Shown piece after piece: positions 1 to 7,608 of a stretch of 64,000 bases of DNA (position 1 is its first letter; each line of letters begins with the position of its first letter). A program made the translations under genes and the position numbers. The notes under the pieces were generated by a model that was given only the letters and a program-made list of their open reading frames with translations, did not search any database and was not told the origin of the DNA. The stretch is taken from assembly GCA_045591925.1 (NCBI GenBank), contig JAZNTW010000095.1, forward strand, positions 102,261-166,260, given 5' to 3'. The stretch is from Firm-04 sp045591925. GTDB taxonomy: Bacteria; Bacillota; Clostridia; Oscillospirales; Ruminococcaceae.

Positions 1-36
1 CCGTGCCTTAAAACTTTTAGATAATACGAAAGAGAC

Positions 37-1371
37 ATGACTATGAAAAATTCACCTGATAAAGAACGCAACCCCATTACAAAATTGCATTTCATCCTTG
101 TTACATACGGCATTTTGCTGTATATAGGACTCCAGAACTTCTCAGCGCTCAAAAGCATTTTGGTCTGGTTTGTTGCGATTTTGGAGCCTGTTGCTTACGG
201 CGTCTGCATCGCATTCGTCATCAATCTGTTTTTGAAGCTGTTTCAAGAGAAAATCTTCCATAATATGGCAAATTCCAAGCATGAATGGGAACGCAAGCTG
301 AATCCGATTCTCAGCGCCATCTGCACCGGCTTGGTTGCCCTGATTCTCATTGCGCTCATTGTGTTCATGATCATTCCGCAGTTCACAACGGCAATCAATA
401 TGCTGATTGAGAAAATGCCAAGGAGTGAGGAACAAATACTCTCCATGCTCGAAACGCAGCTCACTGCTTGGAAAATGCCGCCTGTGATCATGGAGCAAAT
501 CCAAGAATTTAAGATTGATTGGAGCATGATCACCTCATTCCTCACCAATCTAATGGATGGCAAATTTGAATCCGTCCTCGGCACGGCGTTCAGCGCAACG
601 AGATCTGTCGTCTCTACCGCGACCAATCTCGTCCTTGGCTTGATCATTGCAATCTATCTGCTCAGTGCGAAAACGCGTGTGATGCACGTGGTACATAAGA
701 TCATTCAGCTCGTAACACCCAAGCAATATCAGCATCGTGTGTTCCGCGTTCTGCATCTGACCAATACCTCGTTTGCAAACTTCCTGACCGGTCAATTTGT
801 CGAATCCATTATCATCGGCTCGCTCTGTACGCTCGGTTTGTATATTTTCCAGTTCCCCTATGCGGCGACCATCGGTATTCTGACCGGCTTGACCGCCATG
901 CTCCCGATCATCGGTGCATGGATTGGCGGCGGCATCGGCGTATTGCTGATTGCTGTCGAAGCGCCTGACCGCATCATTTGGTTTTTGGTGTTCATCCTCG
1001 TCTTGCAGCAGCTTGAGGGTCAGTTTATCTATCCGCGCGTCGTCGGTAATTCAATCGGACTGCCCGGCTTGCTCGTGCTGATTGCTGTCATCCTCGGCGG
1101 TGGACTCGGCGGTATTTTCGGTATCATTTTCACGGTACCTGTGTTTGCGATTATCTATCAGCTGCTCAAGGAAGCGATTGACAATATGCCGGATGACGAT
1201 GACCCCGCACCACAGCCCGAAGTCGTGACAACTGTTCCGGTCTCCATACCGGAAGCGGAGATTCTCACAACTGCTGAAACGGTATCCGTATCCGAGCCAA
1301 TCGCACCACTGCAGACAACACAGCCGAATCAAAATACCACCAAAACACGCAAAAAGAAAAAGCGCAGATGA
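37..1371 (+). CDS. AI-2E family transporter (PerM/YdiK-like membrane permease)
   Basis: A 444-residue polytopic membrane protein. Two hydrophobic helices lie near residues 20-65, a third near 95-115, then an amphipathic stretch and a cluster of at least four helices from about 190 to 375. The pattern, including the run LEGQFIYPRVVG before the last helices, is that of the AI-2E/PerM exporter family; members export autoinducer-2 or act as Na+/H+ antiporters, and the substrate here cannot be read from sequence. The C-terminus is an extra 60-residue Pro/Thr-rich tail ending in a KTRKKKKRR basic run, probably cytoplasmic. Two ATGs are possible (37 or 43); a weak AAAGAGA lies just upstream. The gene stands alone, followed by the promoter of the next operon. 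Confidence 0.85.
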   Translation: MTMKNSPDKERNPITKLHFILVTYGILLYIGLQNFSALKSILVWFVAILEPVAYGVCIAFVINLFLKLFQEKIFHNMANSKHEWERKLNPILSAICTGLVALILIALIVFMIIPQFTTAINMLIEKMPRSEEQILSMLETQLTAWKMPPVIMEQIQEFKIDWSMITSFLTNLMDGKFESVLGTAFSATRSVVSTATNLVLGLIIAIYLLSAKTRVMHVVHKIIQLVTPKQYQHRVFRVLHLTNTSFANFLTGQFVESIIIGSLCTLGLYIFQFPYAATIGILTGLTAMLPIIGAWIGGGIGVLLIAVEAPDRIIWFLVFILVLQQLEGQFIYPRVVGNSIGLPGLLVLIAVILGGGLGGIFGIIFTVPVFAIIYQLLKEAIDNMPDDDDPAPQPEVVTTVPVSIPEAEILTTAETVSVSEPIAPLQTTQPNQNTTKTRKKKKRR

Positions 1372-1413
1372 ACCCAATCCAGTTAAAATATTTGCCTTCA
1401 TAGATGGGATTTC

Positions 1414-1442
1414 TTGACAAAAGCTCGTATTTATGTTATAAT
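1414..1442 (+). promoter_or_regulatory. sigma-A type promoter for the ECF S-component/coaX operon
   Basis: TTGACA at 1414-1419 and TATAAT at 1437-1442 are separated by exactly 17 bases. A leader of roughly 95 bases follows before the TAAGGAGG ribosome site. I examined the leader for a known riboswitch and recognised none. Confidence 0.8.
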
Positions 1443-1547
1443 TATAAACAGTGAATCTTGTTTGAAAGCGGATGGAGCTTCAAAAAGAACGCCCAAAACT
1501 TTCAGCAATTTCGCTATCATTTTCCATTTTTCTAAGGAGGCATTTCT

Positions 1548-2141
1548 ATGTCAAAAAAAACAAATGTGCAGACCATTGTCGGAATGGGTATTCTGACTGC
1601 AATCGTCATTGTTCTGCAAAGCCTTGGCAGCTTTATTCGATTCGGTACGTTTAGTATCACGCTTGTACTTGCTCCGATTATCATTGGTGCGGCGCTGTAC
1701 GGCTGGAAAGCAGGCGCATGGCTCGGCTTAGTATTTGGCGGAACCGTACTTGCAACCGACGCAGGTGTATTTCTCGCAATCAATGTCCCCGGAACCATAA
1801 TCTGCTGTCTTTTGAAAGGTATGCTCGCCGGTATAGCTGCCGGCTTGATATATAAGCTGTTTGAAAAGAAAAATCAGTGGCTCAGCGTCATTGCTGCCGG
1901 CATCGCGTGTCCGGTTGTCAATACGGGCGTCTTTCTGCTCGGCTGTGTCGTGTTCTTCCTCGATACCATCAAGGAGTGGAGTGCCGCCGCTGCTTATCCG
2001 AATGTCGGCGCATACTTCCTCTTTGGCTTTGTCGGTTTGAACTTCCTTGTGGAATTGGCTATCAATCTCGTTCTGAGCACGGCAATCGTCAGAATTCTGA
2101 AAATCGTCAAAAAACCCGACGCGGAATCGGCTGCATCGTGA
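1548..2141 (+). CDS. ECF transporter S component (substrate-binding membrane subunit), probably for pantothenate
   Basis: A 197-residue, six-helix hydrophobic protein with the layout of ECF S components: an N-terminal helix with VQTIVGMGILTAIVIVLQ, then helices carrying small-residue packing motifs such as GWKAGAWLGLVFG. S components capture a vitamin and hand it to the shared EcfT/EcfA module, which is not in this window. The start is fixed by a strong TAAGGAGG seven bases upstream. The stop lies 12 bases before coaX, so the two are co-transcribed. Since CoaX phosphorylates pantothenate, pantothenate uptake (PanT role) is the most likely function; that is inference from context, not from a substrate-binding motif. 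Confidence 0.8.
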   Translation: MSKKTNVQTIVGMGILTAIVIVLQSLGSFIRFGTFSITLVLAPIIIGAALYGWKAGAWLGLVFGGTVLATDAGVFLAINVPGTIICCLLKGMLAGIAAGLIYKLFEKKNQWLSVIAAGIACPVVNTGVFLLGCVVFFLDTIKEWSAAAAYPNVGAYFLFGFVGLNFLVELAINLVLSTAIVRILKIVKKPDAESAAS

Positions 2142-2153
2142 AAGGATAATTAC

Positions 2154-2915
2154 ATGAAAATTCTCACAGTTGATATCGGAAATTCCAATATTTGTATCGG
2201 ATGCGTCAACGATCATCAGGTCGAATTTGTCGAGCGTCTGCACTCAGACCGCAATCAGACAGATCTGGAATTTGCTGTTCTTGTGAAGATGATTCTCGAT
2301 CTGCATCATGTGGATATGTCTGCACTGGACGGCTCCATTGTATCGAGCGTTGTGCCGCCGCTGACCGATTTGCTCTGTAAGGCGGTCGAAAAGCTGACCG
2401 GTATTCAATCGCTGGTGGTTGGTCCGGAGCTGAAAACAGGCATCCAAACTCTGCCAGAGGGTGTTGGTGCTGATTTGGTGGTCGGCGCAGTTGCTGCAAT
2501 CGAGCATTACAGCGCACCTGCCATTATCATTGATCTCGGCACGGCAACCACAATGACCGTCCTTGACCGTGACAAGCAGTTTATCGGCGGTATCATCTAT
2601 CCGGGTGTTTCAATCGCGTTGCAATCACTCGCGTCCGGTACGGCACAGCTTCCGCATATTCAACTGATTGCACCGAAAAAGGTGATCAATATGCAGACGA
2701 TTGATTCCATGCAGGCTGGTGTGATCTATGGCAATGCCGGTGCGATGGACTCGCTCATCGACCGGATGCAGGCAGAGCTTGGCTATGAAACCACAGTCAT
2801 TGCAACCGGTGGACTTGCACCGCTGATTATCCCCTATTGCCGGCATGAAATTATCATTGATGATGAATTGCTGCTCAAGGGACTCGATTCTCTGTTCTAC
2901 ATGAATTTAACATAA
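2154..2915 (+). CDS. coaX: type III pantothenate kinase
   Basis: A 253-residue protein of the usual CoaX length. It catalyses the first step of coenzyme A synthesis, ATP plus pantothenate to 4'-phosphopantothenate, in the cytoplasm. The ASKHA-fold signatures are visible: DIGNSNICIG at residues 6-15 (phosphate-1 loop), GADLVVGAVAA near 104-114 (pantothenate pocket) and DLGTATTMTVLD near 127-138 (phosphate-2 region). Type III kinases are not feedback-inhibited by CoA and need a monovalent cation; this is family knowledge. It is coupled to the ECF S-component just upstream and is followed by a strong bidirectional hairpin. Confidence 0.95.
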   Translation: MKILTVDIGNSNICIGCVNDHQVEFVERLHSDRNQTDLEFAVLVKMILDLHHVDMSALDGSIVSSVVPPLTDLLCKAVEKLTGIQSLVVGPELKTGIQTLPEGVGADLVVGAVAAIEHYSAPAIIIDLGTATTMTVLDRDKQFIGGIIYPGVSIALQSLASGTAQLPHIQLIAPKKVINMQTIDSMQAGVIYGNAGAMDSLIDRMQAELGYETTVIATGGLAPLIIPYCRHEIIIDDELLLKGLDSLFYMNLT

Positions 2916-2920
2916 AAGCA

Positions 2921-2952
2921 ATGGCAGATACTGTAATTTCAGTATCTGCCAT
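2921..2952. terminator. bidirectional intrinsic terminator between coaX and the convergent regulator gene
   Basis: A perfect 13-bp inverted repeat (ATGGCAGATACTG at 2921-2933 and its complement at 2940-2952) with a six-base loop. CTTTTT follows on the plus strand and TGCTTTTAT on the minus strand, so it can serve both converging genes. Confidence 0.85.
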
Positions 2953-2956
2953 CTTT

Positions 2957-3544
2957 TTATCGTATCATCTGATATAGCAAGCCGCATTTCGTGCAATACC
3001 ATATCAGCTTGCCTGAACGGTAAAGCGGAATGTTCGCCTGCAAATTCCATTCCGGATATTGTTTGCAGATGATTGCGGTGCTGTCGTTGACGAATGCGAC
3101 AAAGGATATATAATGCTCCTTTGTCATGGAATGCTCGGATGAAATATACCACATATCATCCACTTCTTCGCAGTTGAGCATCTCATGCGCTTCTGCTTTG
3201 CACGGCTCTAATGCGGCGAGCGGACTGCCGCAGCAGGTCACAACTGCCTCGGATGTCGCAGTGATGACATTTCCGCAATTCGGACAGACATAAAATTTCA
3301 GCTTCTTCATATTTCCTTGATCACTTTCCCTTTCCTCGATTTCACCGTTCAGCAAAACACGCGCGTCTACATTGAAAATCTCAGCAAGGGCAGTCAGTAT
3401 CGAAATATCCGGACAGCCCTTTCCGCATTCCCATTTCGACACCGCCTTATCGCTGACATTGAGCAGCTGCGCAAGCCGGCTCTGCGTCATTTGCTTCCTT
3501 ATTCGGAATTGTTTGATTAACGCGCCTGTTTTGATTTGATCCAT
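2957..3544 (-). CDS. XRE-type regulator fused to a desulfoferrodoxin-like metal-binding domain
   Basis: A 195-residue protein. Residues 7-62 form a Cro/CI helix-turn-helix (RLAQLLNVSDKAVSKWE is the recognition region). Residues 83-110 match a desulforedoxin-type iron knuckle: C87-x2-C90, then C104-C105 followed by GSPL. Residues 115-192 resemble the superoxide reductase (neelaredoxin) domain: H120, then H138-x5-H144 in EHSMTKEHYI, then C184-x2-C187 in YCTKCGL. In true superoxide reductases the last motif is C-x2-H, so one histidine ligand is a cysteine here. The likely role is a transcription factor that senses oxygen, superoxide or iron through the metal domain; this is inference. It is monocistronic, converges on coaX, and no target operator was identified. 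Confidence 0.75.
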   Translation of the reverse strand: MDQIKTGALIKQFRIRKQMTQSRLAQLLNVSDKAVSKWECGKGCPDISILTALAEIFNVDARVLLNGEIEERESDQGNMKKLKFYVCPNCGNVITATSEAVVTCCGSPLAALEPCKAEAHEMLNCEEVDDMWYISSEHSMTKEHYISFVAFVNDSTAIICKQYPEWNLQANIPLYRSGKLIWYCTKCGLLYQMIR

Positions 3545-3626
3545 ACTATGCCTCCCAGATGTTATCTGATATTTGTATCATAGCAGAAAACGTCGCTTTC
3601 GTCAACCTACGATTCGTAGAGAGAAA

Positions 3627-3657
3627 AGGGCTGCACCATACACCGTGGCGCAGCCCT
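3627..3657 (-). terminator. terminator of the RNA-modification operon
   Basis: An 8-bp GC-rich stem (AGGGCTGC at 3627-3634 with GCAGCCCT at 3650-3657) lies six bases after the rsmI stop and reads into TTTTCTC on the minus strand. Confidence 0.75.
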
Positions 3658-3662
3658 GCTTA

Positions 3663-4493
3663 TCATTCGGAAATCACTGCCTGATACAGCACACGCTTCG
3701 GATACCCGGTCTCGCTTGCAAGCTGCTTGCAGACATCCGCAGCACGTTCGCCGCCGGCAATCCGCTCTCTCGCAATCGCCAATACGGCTTCCAATGCAGG
3801 TTTTTCGGATTCCTCTGTACGCTGTTCACCTGCAATCACCAAAACAAATTCACCCCTCGGCGGATTCGTTTCATAAAAGCGCACCGCCTCGGCAAGTGTT
3901 GTTTTCGTCATTTCTTCGTGAATCTTCGTCAGTTCTCGACAAATGGAAATCGAGCGATCTCCAAAATATGTCAGCATATCCTTTAATGTATTCAGCAATT
4001 TATGCGGCGCTTCATAAAACACCATCGTGCGCGTTTCATGCTGTAACGCTTCCAGATGCGAATACCGTTGTTTTTTGGTGACCGATAAAAATCCCTCAAA
4101 ACAAAACCGCGTCGTATCCTGACCGGAAATCGCAAGTGCCGAGATGACCGCACTCGGTCCCGGAATCACCTGCATCGAAAGATGCTCCGCAATACAGTTC
4201 TGCACCAGAATCGCGCCCGGATCGGAAATACACGGCATACCGGCATCCGTCACCACCGCGCAGCATTCGCCCGTCGCAATGCGCTCGACAATCTGCCGAA
4301 TGACCGCCTCCGAGCTATGCTCATGATAACTGACAAGCGGTGTATGAATATCAAAATGCGAGAGCAGCTTTCTGGTCACGCGCGTATCCTCAGCCGCAAT
4401 AAAATCGACCTTTGAAAGAATATCAAGCTGCCGTTCGGTCATATCTCCGAGATTTCCAATCGGCGTGCCAACAATATATAGTATTCCACTCAT
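3663..4493 (-). CDS. rsmI: 16S rRNA (cytidine(1402)-2'-O)-methyltransferase RsmI
   Basis: A 276-residue tetrapyrrole-methylase-fold enzyme. It uses SAM to 2'-O-methylate C1402 in the decoding centre of 16S rRNA. Visible signatures are LYIVGTPIGNLGDMTERQ at the N-terminus, EDTRVTRKLL near residue 35, VSYHEHS near 53, and the SAM-binding stretch VTDAGMPCISDPGA near 80-95, followed by GPSAVISALAISG. The length is normal. It is the last gene of a four-gene minus-strand operon and overlaps the previous gene by four bases (ATGA), indicating translational coupling. Confidence 0.95.
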   Translation of the reverse strand: MSGILYIVGTPIGNLGDMTERQLDILSKVDFIAAEDTRVTRKLLSHFDIHTPLVSYHEHSSEAVIRQIVERIATGECCAVVTDAGMPCISDPGAILVQNCIAEHLSMQVIPGPSAVISALAISGQDTTRFCFEGFLSVTKKQRYSHLEALQHETRTMVFYEAPHKLLNTLKDMLTYFGDRSISICRELTKIHEEMTKTTLAEAVRFYETNPPRGEFVLVIAGEQRTEESEKPALEAVLAIARERIAGGERAADVCKQLASETGYPKRVLYQAVISE

Positions 4494-5212
4494 AAATATT
4501 GTTCTCCAAAATGGCAGATTTGCGCCGCCTCGGAAGTGAGTCCTTCGCCGGAGCGCACAAATAAAGTCGGTTCAATTTGCAAAAACGGCTTTGCGCCTTT
4601 CTTTCCCTCAATCAAAAACAGCCACGGAGCAGATTCCGGCGTTTTGCAGACAAGCCGCAGACGTTTTGGCTCAATTTTATTTGCGCGCATGGCGCACATG
4701 ATATCCGCAAGGCGCTCCGGCCGGCAGCATAGACACAATCTGCCGTGATAATTCAGCAGCTTTGCAGCCACCGCGCAGATATCCATAATATCACCTGCGA
4801 TTTCATGCCGCGCAATCTGTTTTTGCGCATCCGCAGACAAAATGCCGCTGTTTGCCGCTTTATATGGCGGATTGCAGGTCACCAAATCAAACTGCCCAAA
4901 CGGCATATCGCTGAGTGCTCGCAAATCCGAGCATACCGGCACGATTGCCGGCGCAGCATCGCATTGTTCCATGCCGAGCCTGAGCTGCATGATCGCATCC
5001 TGCTGGATATCCACAGCGTAAATCTGTTTCGGTGGATCATGCCGCTGCATCAAAAGCGGAATGATGCCGCAGCCGGTGCCAAGGTCACAGACCAAATCGC
5101 GCCTGCGATACGCAGAAAATCCCGTCAGCAAAAACGCGTCCGTTCCAAAGCTGTGCGTCTGGCTTCGGCAAACATAGATGCCTGCTTTCAGTTCTTCATA
5201 TTCGTAATTCAT
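4490..5212 (-). CDS. tRNA1(Val) (adenine(37)-N6)-methyltransferase-like protein (TrmN6/YabB family)
   Basis: A 240-residue class I SAM methyltransferase. DLGTGCGIIPLLMQRH near residues 42-57 is the SAM-binding motif I, and CNPPYKA near 115 is the NPPY motif of N6-adenine methyltransferases. This family modifies A37 of tRNA1(Val) in E. coli; in Firmicutes the YabB-type member commonly lies beside rsmI, as here. It overlaps tsaD by four bases upstream and rsmI by four bases downstream. The exact target in this organism is inferred from the family. Confidence 0.88.
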   Translation of the reverse strand: MNYEYEELKAGIYVCRSQTHSFGTDAFLLTGFSAYRRRDLVCDLGTGCGIIPLLMQRHDPPKQIYAVDIQQDAIMQLRLGMEQCDAAPAIVPVCSDLRALSDMPFGQFDLVTCNPPYKAANSGILSADAQKQIARHEIAGDIMDICAVAAKLLNYHGRLCLCCRPERLADIMCAMRANKIEPKRLRLVCKTPESAPWLFLIEGKKGAKPFLQIEPTLFVRSGEGLTSEAAQICHFGEQYL

Positions 5213-6225
5213 GCAGATTCACCGCGCAGTTCTTTTGATGCAACTGCATTCAGCGTTTCATTCGCTGTGATGCCTGCAAGATAATTATAATATCCCTGTG
5301 CCGCAATCATCGCAGCATTGTCGCCGCAGAGTGCAAGCGGCGGCATACAAAGTGTAAAGCCATTCTTTTCACAAGCAACAGCCAGCGTATTCCGAACACC
5401 GGAATTTGCAGAAACACCGCCTGATAGCGCAATCTGCGTATATCCAAGTTCTTTCGCAGCCGCAATCGTTTTATCCGTGACGGTTTCCGCAATCGCCTTT
5501 TGGAGTGCTGCGGATAAATCATCGGTATTGACAGTTTCACCGCACTGGTCTGCATGGTGCAATAAATTCACAATATATGTTTTCAAGCCGGAAAAGCTGA
5601 AATCATAGGGGTTGCCGTCCATTTTTGTTTTGGGCAGCTTGAACGCGTCTGCATTGCCCCTCTGTGCAGCCTTGTCAACATGAACGCCGCCGGGATACGG
5701 AAATCCCATCGCACGCGCACATTTATCAAAGCACTCGCCTGCTGCGTCATCACGCGTTTTACCAACTGTCCGAAATTGCGTATAATCCAGAACCTCCGCG
5801 ATTCTCGTATGACCGCCGCTGACAATCAGACCCAAATACGGCGGCTTCAGCTCCGGATGCGCCAGATAATTCGCAGCCGCATGACCTTCGGTATGATGAA
5901 CCGGAATCAGCGGCTTACCCGTCATCATCGCAAGCCCCTTTGCAAAGCTAACGCCAACCAGTAATGCGCCAATCAAACCAGGCGCATACGCTACCGCAAT
6001 GCCGTCGATTTCATCTATCGTCATATCGGCATCACTGAGCGCTTTTTTGACAACATTCAAAATATTTTCGCAATGTCTGCGCGAGGCAAGCTCCGGCACA
6101 ACGCCGCCATATTGCTTATGCTCCTCTGCCTGCGATGCGATCACATTCGATAGAATTCTGCGTCCGTCCTCAACAATCGACGCAGCGGTTTCATCACAAG
6201 AGCTTTCAATTCCGAGAATCCGCAT
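5209..6225 (-). CDS. tsaD: tRNA N6-adenosine threonylcarbamoyltransferase TsaD
   Basis: A 338-residue ASKHA-fold enzyme that transfers threonylcarbamoyl from TC-AMP to N6 of A37 in ANN-decoding tRNAs, working with TsaB and TsaE, which are not in the window. I placed the start at MRILGIESSCDETAAS because an AAGGAGGG site lies just upstream; the longer open frame adds 50 residues unlike the family. The metal motif HHTEGHAAA near residue 112, VSGGHTRI near 135 and GGVSANSGVR near 270 are present. The start overlaps the end of ttcA by 20 bases. Confidence 0.96.
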   Translation of the reverse strand: MRILGIESSCDETAASIVEDGRRILSNVIASQAEEHKQYGGVVPELASRRHCENILNVVKKALSDADMTIDEIDGIAVAYAPGLIGALLVGVSFAKGLAMMTGKPLIPVHHTEGHAAANYLAHPELKPPYLGLIVSGGHTRIAEVLDYTQFRTVGKTRDDAAGECFDKCARAMGFPYPGGVHVDKAAQRGNADAFKLPKTKMDGNPYDFSFSGLKTYIVNLLHHADQCGETVNTDDLSAALQKAIAETVTDKTIAAAKELGYTQIALSGGVSANSGVRNTLAVACEKNGFTLCMPPLALCGDNAAMIAAQGYYNYLAGITANETLNAVASKELRGESA

Positions 6226-7054
6226 ATTGTCCCTCCTTGAGCCTTCTTGCGATTTCTGCCTCCAGCATATGAAATCGCTCCGGTTTTCCATTGGTTTCCG
6301 GATTATCCATGGATAAATCACGGATATACGTTTTGCCGCCCCAGCCATCGACATTTGCACGGCGCATCGCACCAAACACTCTTGTTTTAAAGCCGGAGTT
6401 AGCGCGTTCCTGTTCTCTGATGAAATTCTTCATCGTCTCGCGCGTGGTATGACCGTCTACCGGACATCTCGACTTCACAATCTCAGGTATCTTATTTCTC
6501 GCGGCATGAATGATATCCGCTTCCGGCGCAAAGCTCAGCGGTCGGATGAGCGTGAGGTCCTTGCGCGACAGATATGATTTCGGCGCATAGCAGCCAATTC
6601 TGCCCTCTATAAACAGATTCATCAGAAAGGTTTCAATCGCATCGTCATTGTGATGACCGAGCGCCAGCTTATTGCAGCCAAACGCCTTTGCCTGATCGTG
6701 CAGCGCACCGCGGCGCATCTTTGCACACAAGCTGCATGGATGCGTTTCTTTTCGATGGTCAAATACAATCTGTCCGATTTGCGTCCGAATGATATGATAT
6801 TCAATGCCGAGCCGGTCGCAGAATTCCTGTGTCTGCGTAAAATCGGTTTGGACGCCTTCAAATTGCGGATCCAGCGTAATCCCGACAATCGTATAGTCAT
6901 ACAAACCAAATCGTTGGAAATCACGCAAGGCATTCAACAAAACAAGACTGTCTTTTCCACCCGATACGCCGACTGCAATTCTGTCGCCGTTCTGAATCAG
7001 GTCAAATTCCTGTACTGCACGGCGCAGATAACCGAGGATTCGCTGCATAATCAT
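6206..7054 (-). CDS. ttcA: tRNA 2-thiocytidine biosynthesis protein TtcA family
   Basis: A 282-residue PP-loop ATPase. The pyrophosphate loop SGGKDS is at residues 30-35, the central CSLCAKMRRG cysteine pair near 112-121 and ALGHHNDD near 131-138. These fit TtcA, which thiolates C32 of certain tRNAs using an iron-sulfur cluster, better than TilS, which lacks the CxxC. The third cluster ligand is probably the cysteine in KSRCPVDGH near 200. It is the first gene of the ttcA-tsaD-trmN6-rsmI operon; the downstream gene starts inside its last codons. Confidence 0.87.
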   Translation of the reverse strand: MIMQRILGYLRRAVQEFDLIQNGDRIAVGVSGGKDSLVLLNALRDFQRFGLYDYTIVGITLDPQFEGVQTDFTQTQEFCDRLGIEYHIIRTQIGQIVFDHRKETHPCSLCAKMRRGALHDQAKAFGCNKLALGHHNDDAIETFLMNLFIEGRIGCYAPKSYLSRKDLTLIRPLSFAPEADIIHAARNKIPEIVKSRCPVDGHTTRETMKNFIREQERANSGFKTRVFGAMRRANVDGWGGKTYIRDLSMDNPETNGKPERFHMLEAEIARRLKEGQYADSRN

Positions 7055-7074
7055 ACCCCTATCTTACAACATAA

Positions 7075-7110
7075 AAAACGGGATGCGCAGCATTTGCCGC
7101 ATCCCGTTTT
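7075..7110. terminator. strong intrinsic terminator downstream of the small coiled protein gene
   Basis: A perfect 13-bp stem, AAAACGGGATGCG at 7075-7087 with its complement at 7098-7110, has a ten-base loop and A/T flanks on both sides. It ends the transcript of the minus-strand gene at 7133-7465 before the ttcA operon. Confidence 0.85.
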
Positions 7111-7132
7111 GGTTTCCAGTTCCGATACAGAA

Positions 7133-7465
7133 TCAGTCGAGCTTGTCCTTGATCTCATCGACAGCGTCTTTTGCTGCATCGACAGCATCATTTGCCTGAT
7201 CTGCAATTTCCTCTGCGGCGTCCTCTACCTTATCAGCGAGTTCTTCCGCTGCATCTTCTGCCTTTTCAGCAACTTCTTCCGCAGCGTCCTTCAACTCTTC
7301 ACCGCAAATGCCGCAATCCTCACAAAAGAGCTCATCATCGTCATCAAACTCATCGGCATCATAGCGGCAACTTGCCTCATCCTGACGGCGTTTCGCAATC
7401 ATAATTGCAACAGCAGCACCAGCCGCCGCAGCTGCGAACAATGCAAGAGCAGTCGTTTTCTTCAT
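7133..7465 (-). CDS. small membrane-anchored acidic coiled protein
   Basis: A 110-residue protein with an Ala-rich single membrane helix at residues 3-25, a short basic stretch (KRRQDE), an acidic patch with four cysteines (one at C33 and CEDCGIC near 48-54), and a long heptad-like acidic helix built from repeats of the type DAAEE(V/L)A(E/D)K. It resembles YtxH-like or apolipophorin-type amphipathic proteins, but no function can be assigned. ATG at 7465 is preferred to ATG at 7471, because the AGAGGA site is only one base from the latter. The CxxCxxC-like patch could bind a metal. Confidence 0.7.
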   Translation of the reverse strand: MKKTTALALFAAAAAGAAVAIMIAKRRQDEASCRYDADEFDDDDELFCEDCGICGEELKDAAEEVAEKAEDAAEELADKVEDAAEEIADQANDAVDAAKDAVDEIKDKLD

Positions 7466-7608
7466 AGTCATTCCTCTTTCTCCGCAAGGTGTTTTTTGCG
7501 GCTATCGCCGAAGATCGCTGCCCAAGCGGCTGCACCGATCTTAATAATGCTATTATACCACAGTTTTGTGAATATTTCAAGCACTTTTTGTGATTTATCA
7601 GAAAAAAC

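Noticed and set aside
1443..1547. Possible riboswitch in the leader of the ECF S-component gene
   Set aside because: The leader is about 95 bases and AT-rich; I found no conserved riboswitch core and no terminator/antiterminator pair.
6206..7054. Assignment as TilS (tRNA-Ile lysidine synthase)
   Set aside because: The central CxxC pair and the overall length fit TtcA; TilS lacks this pair and has a longer C-terminal part.
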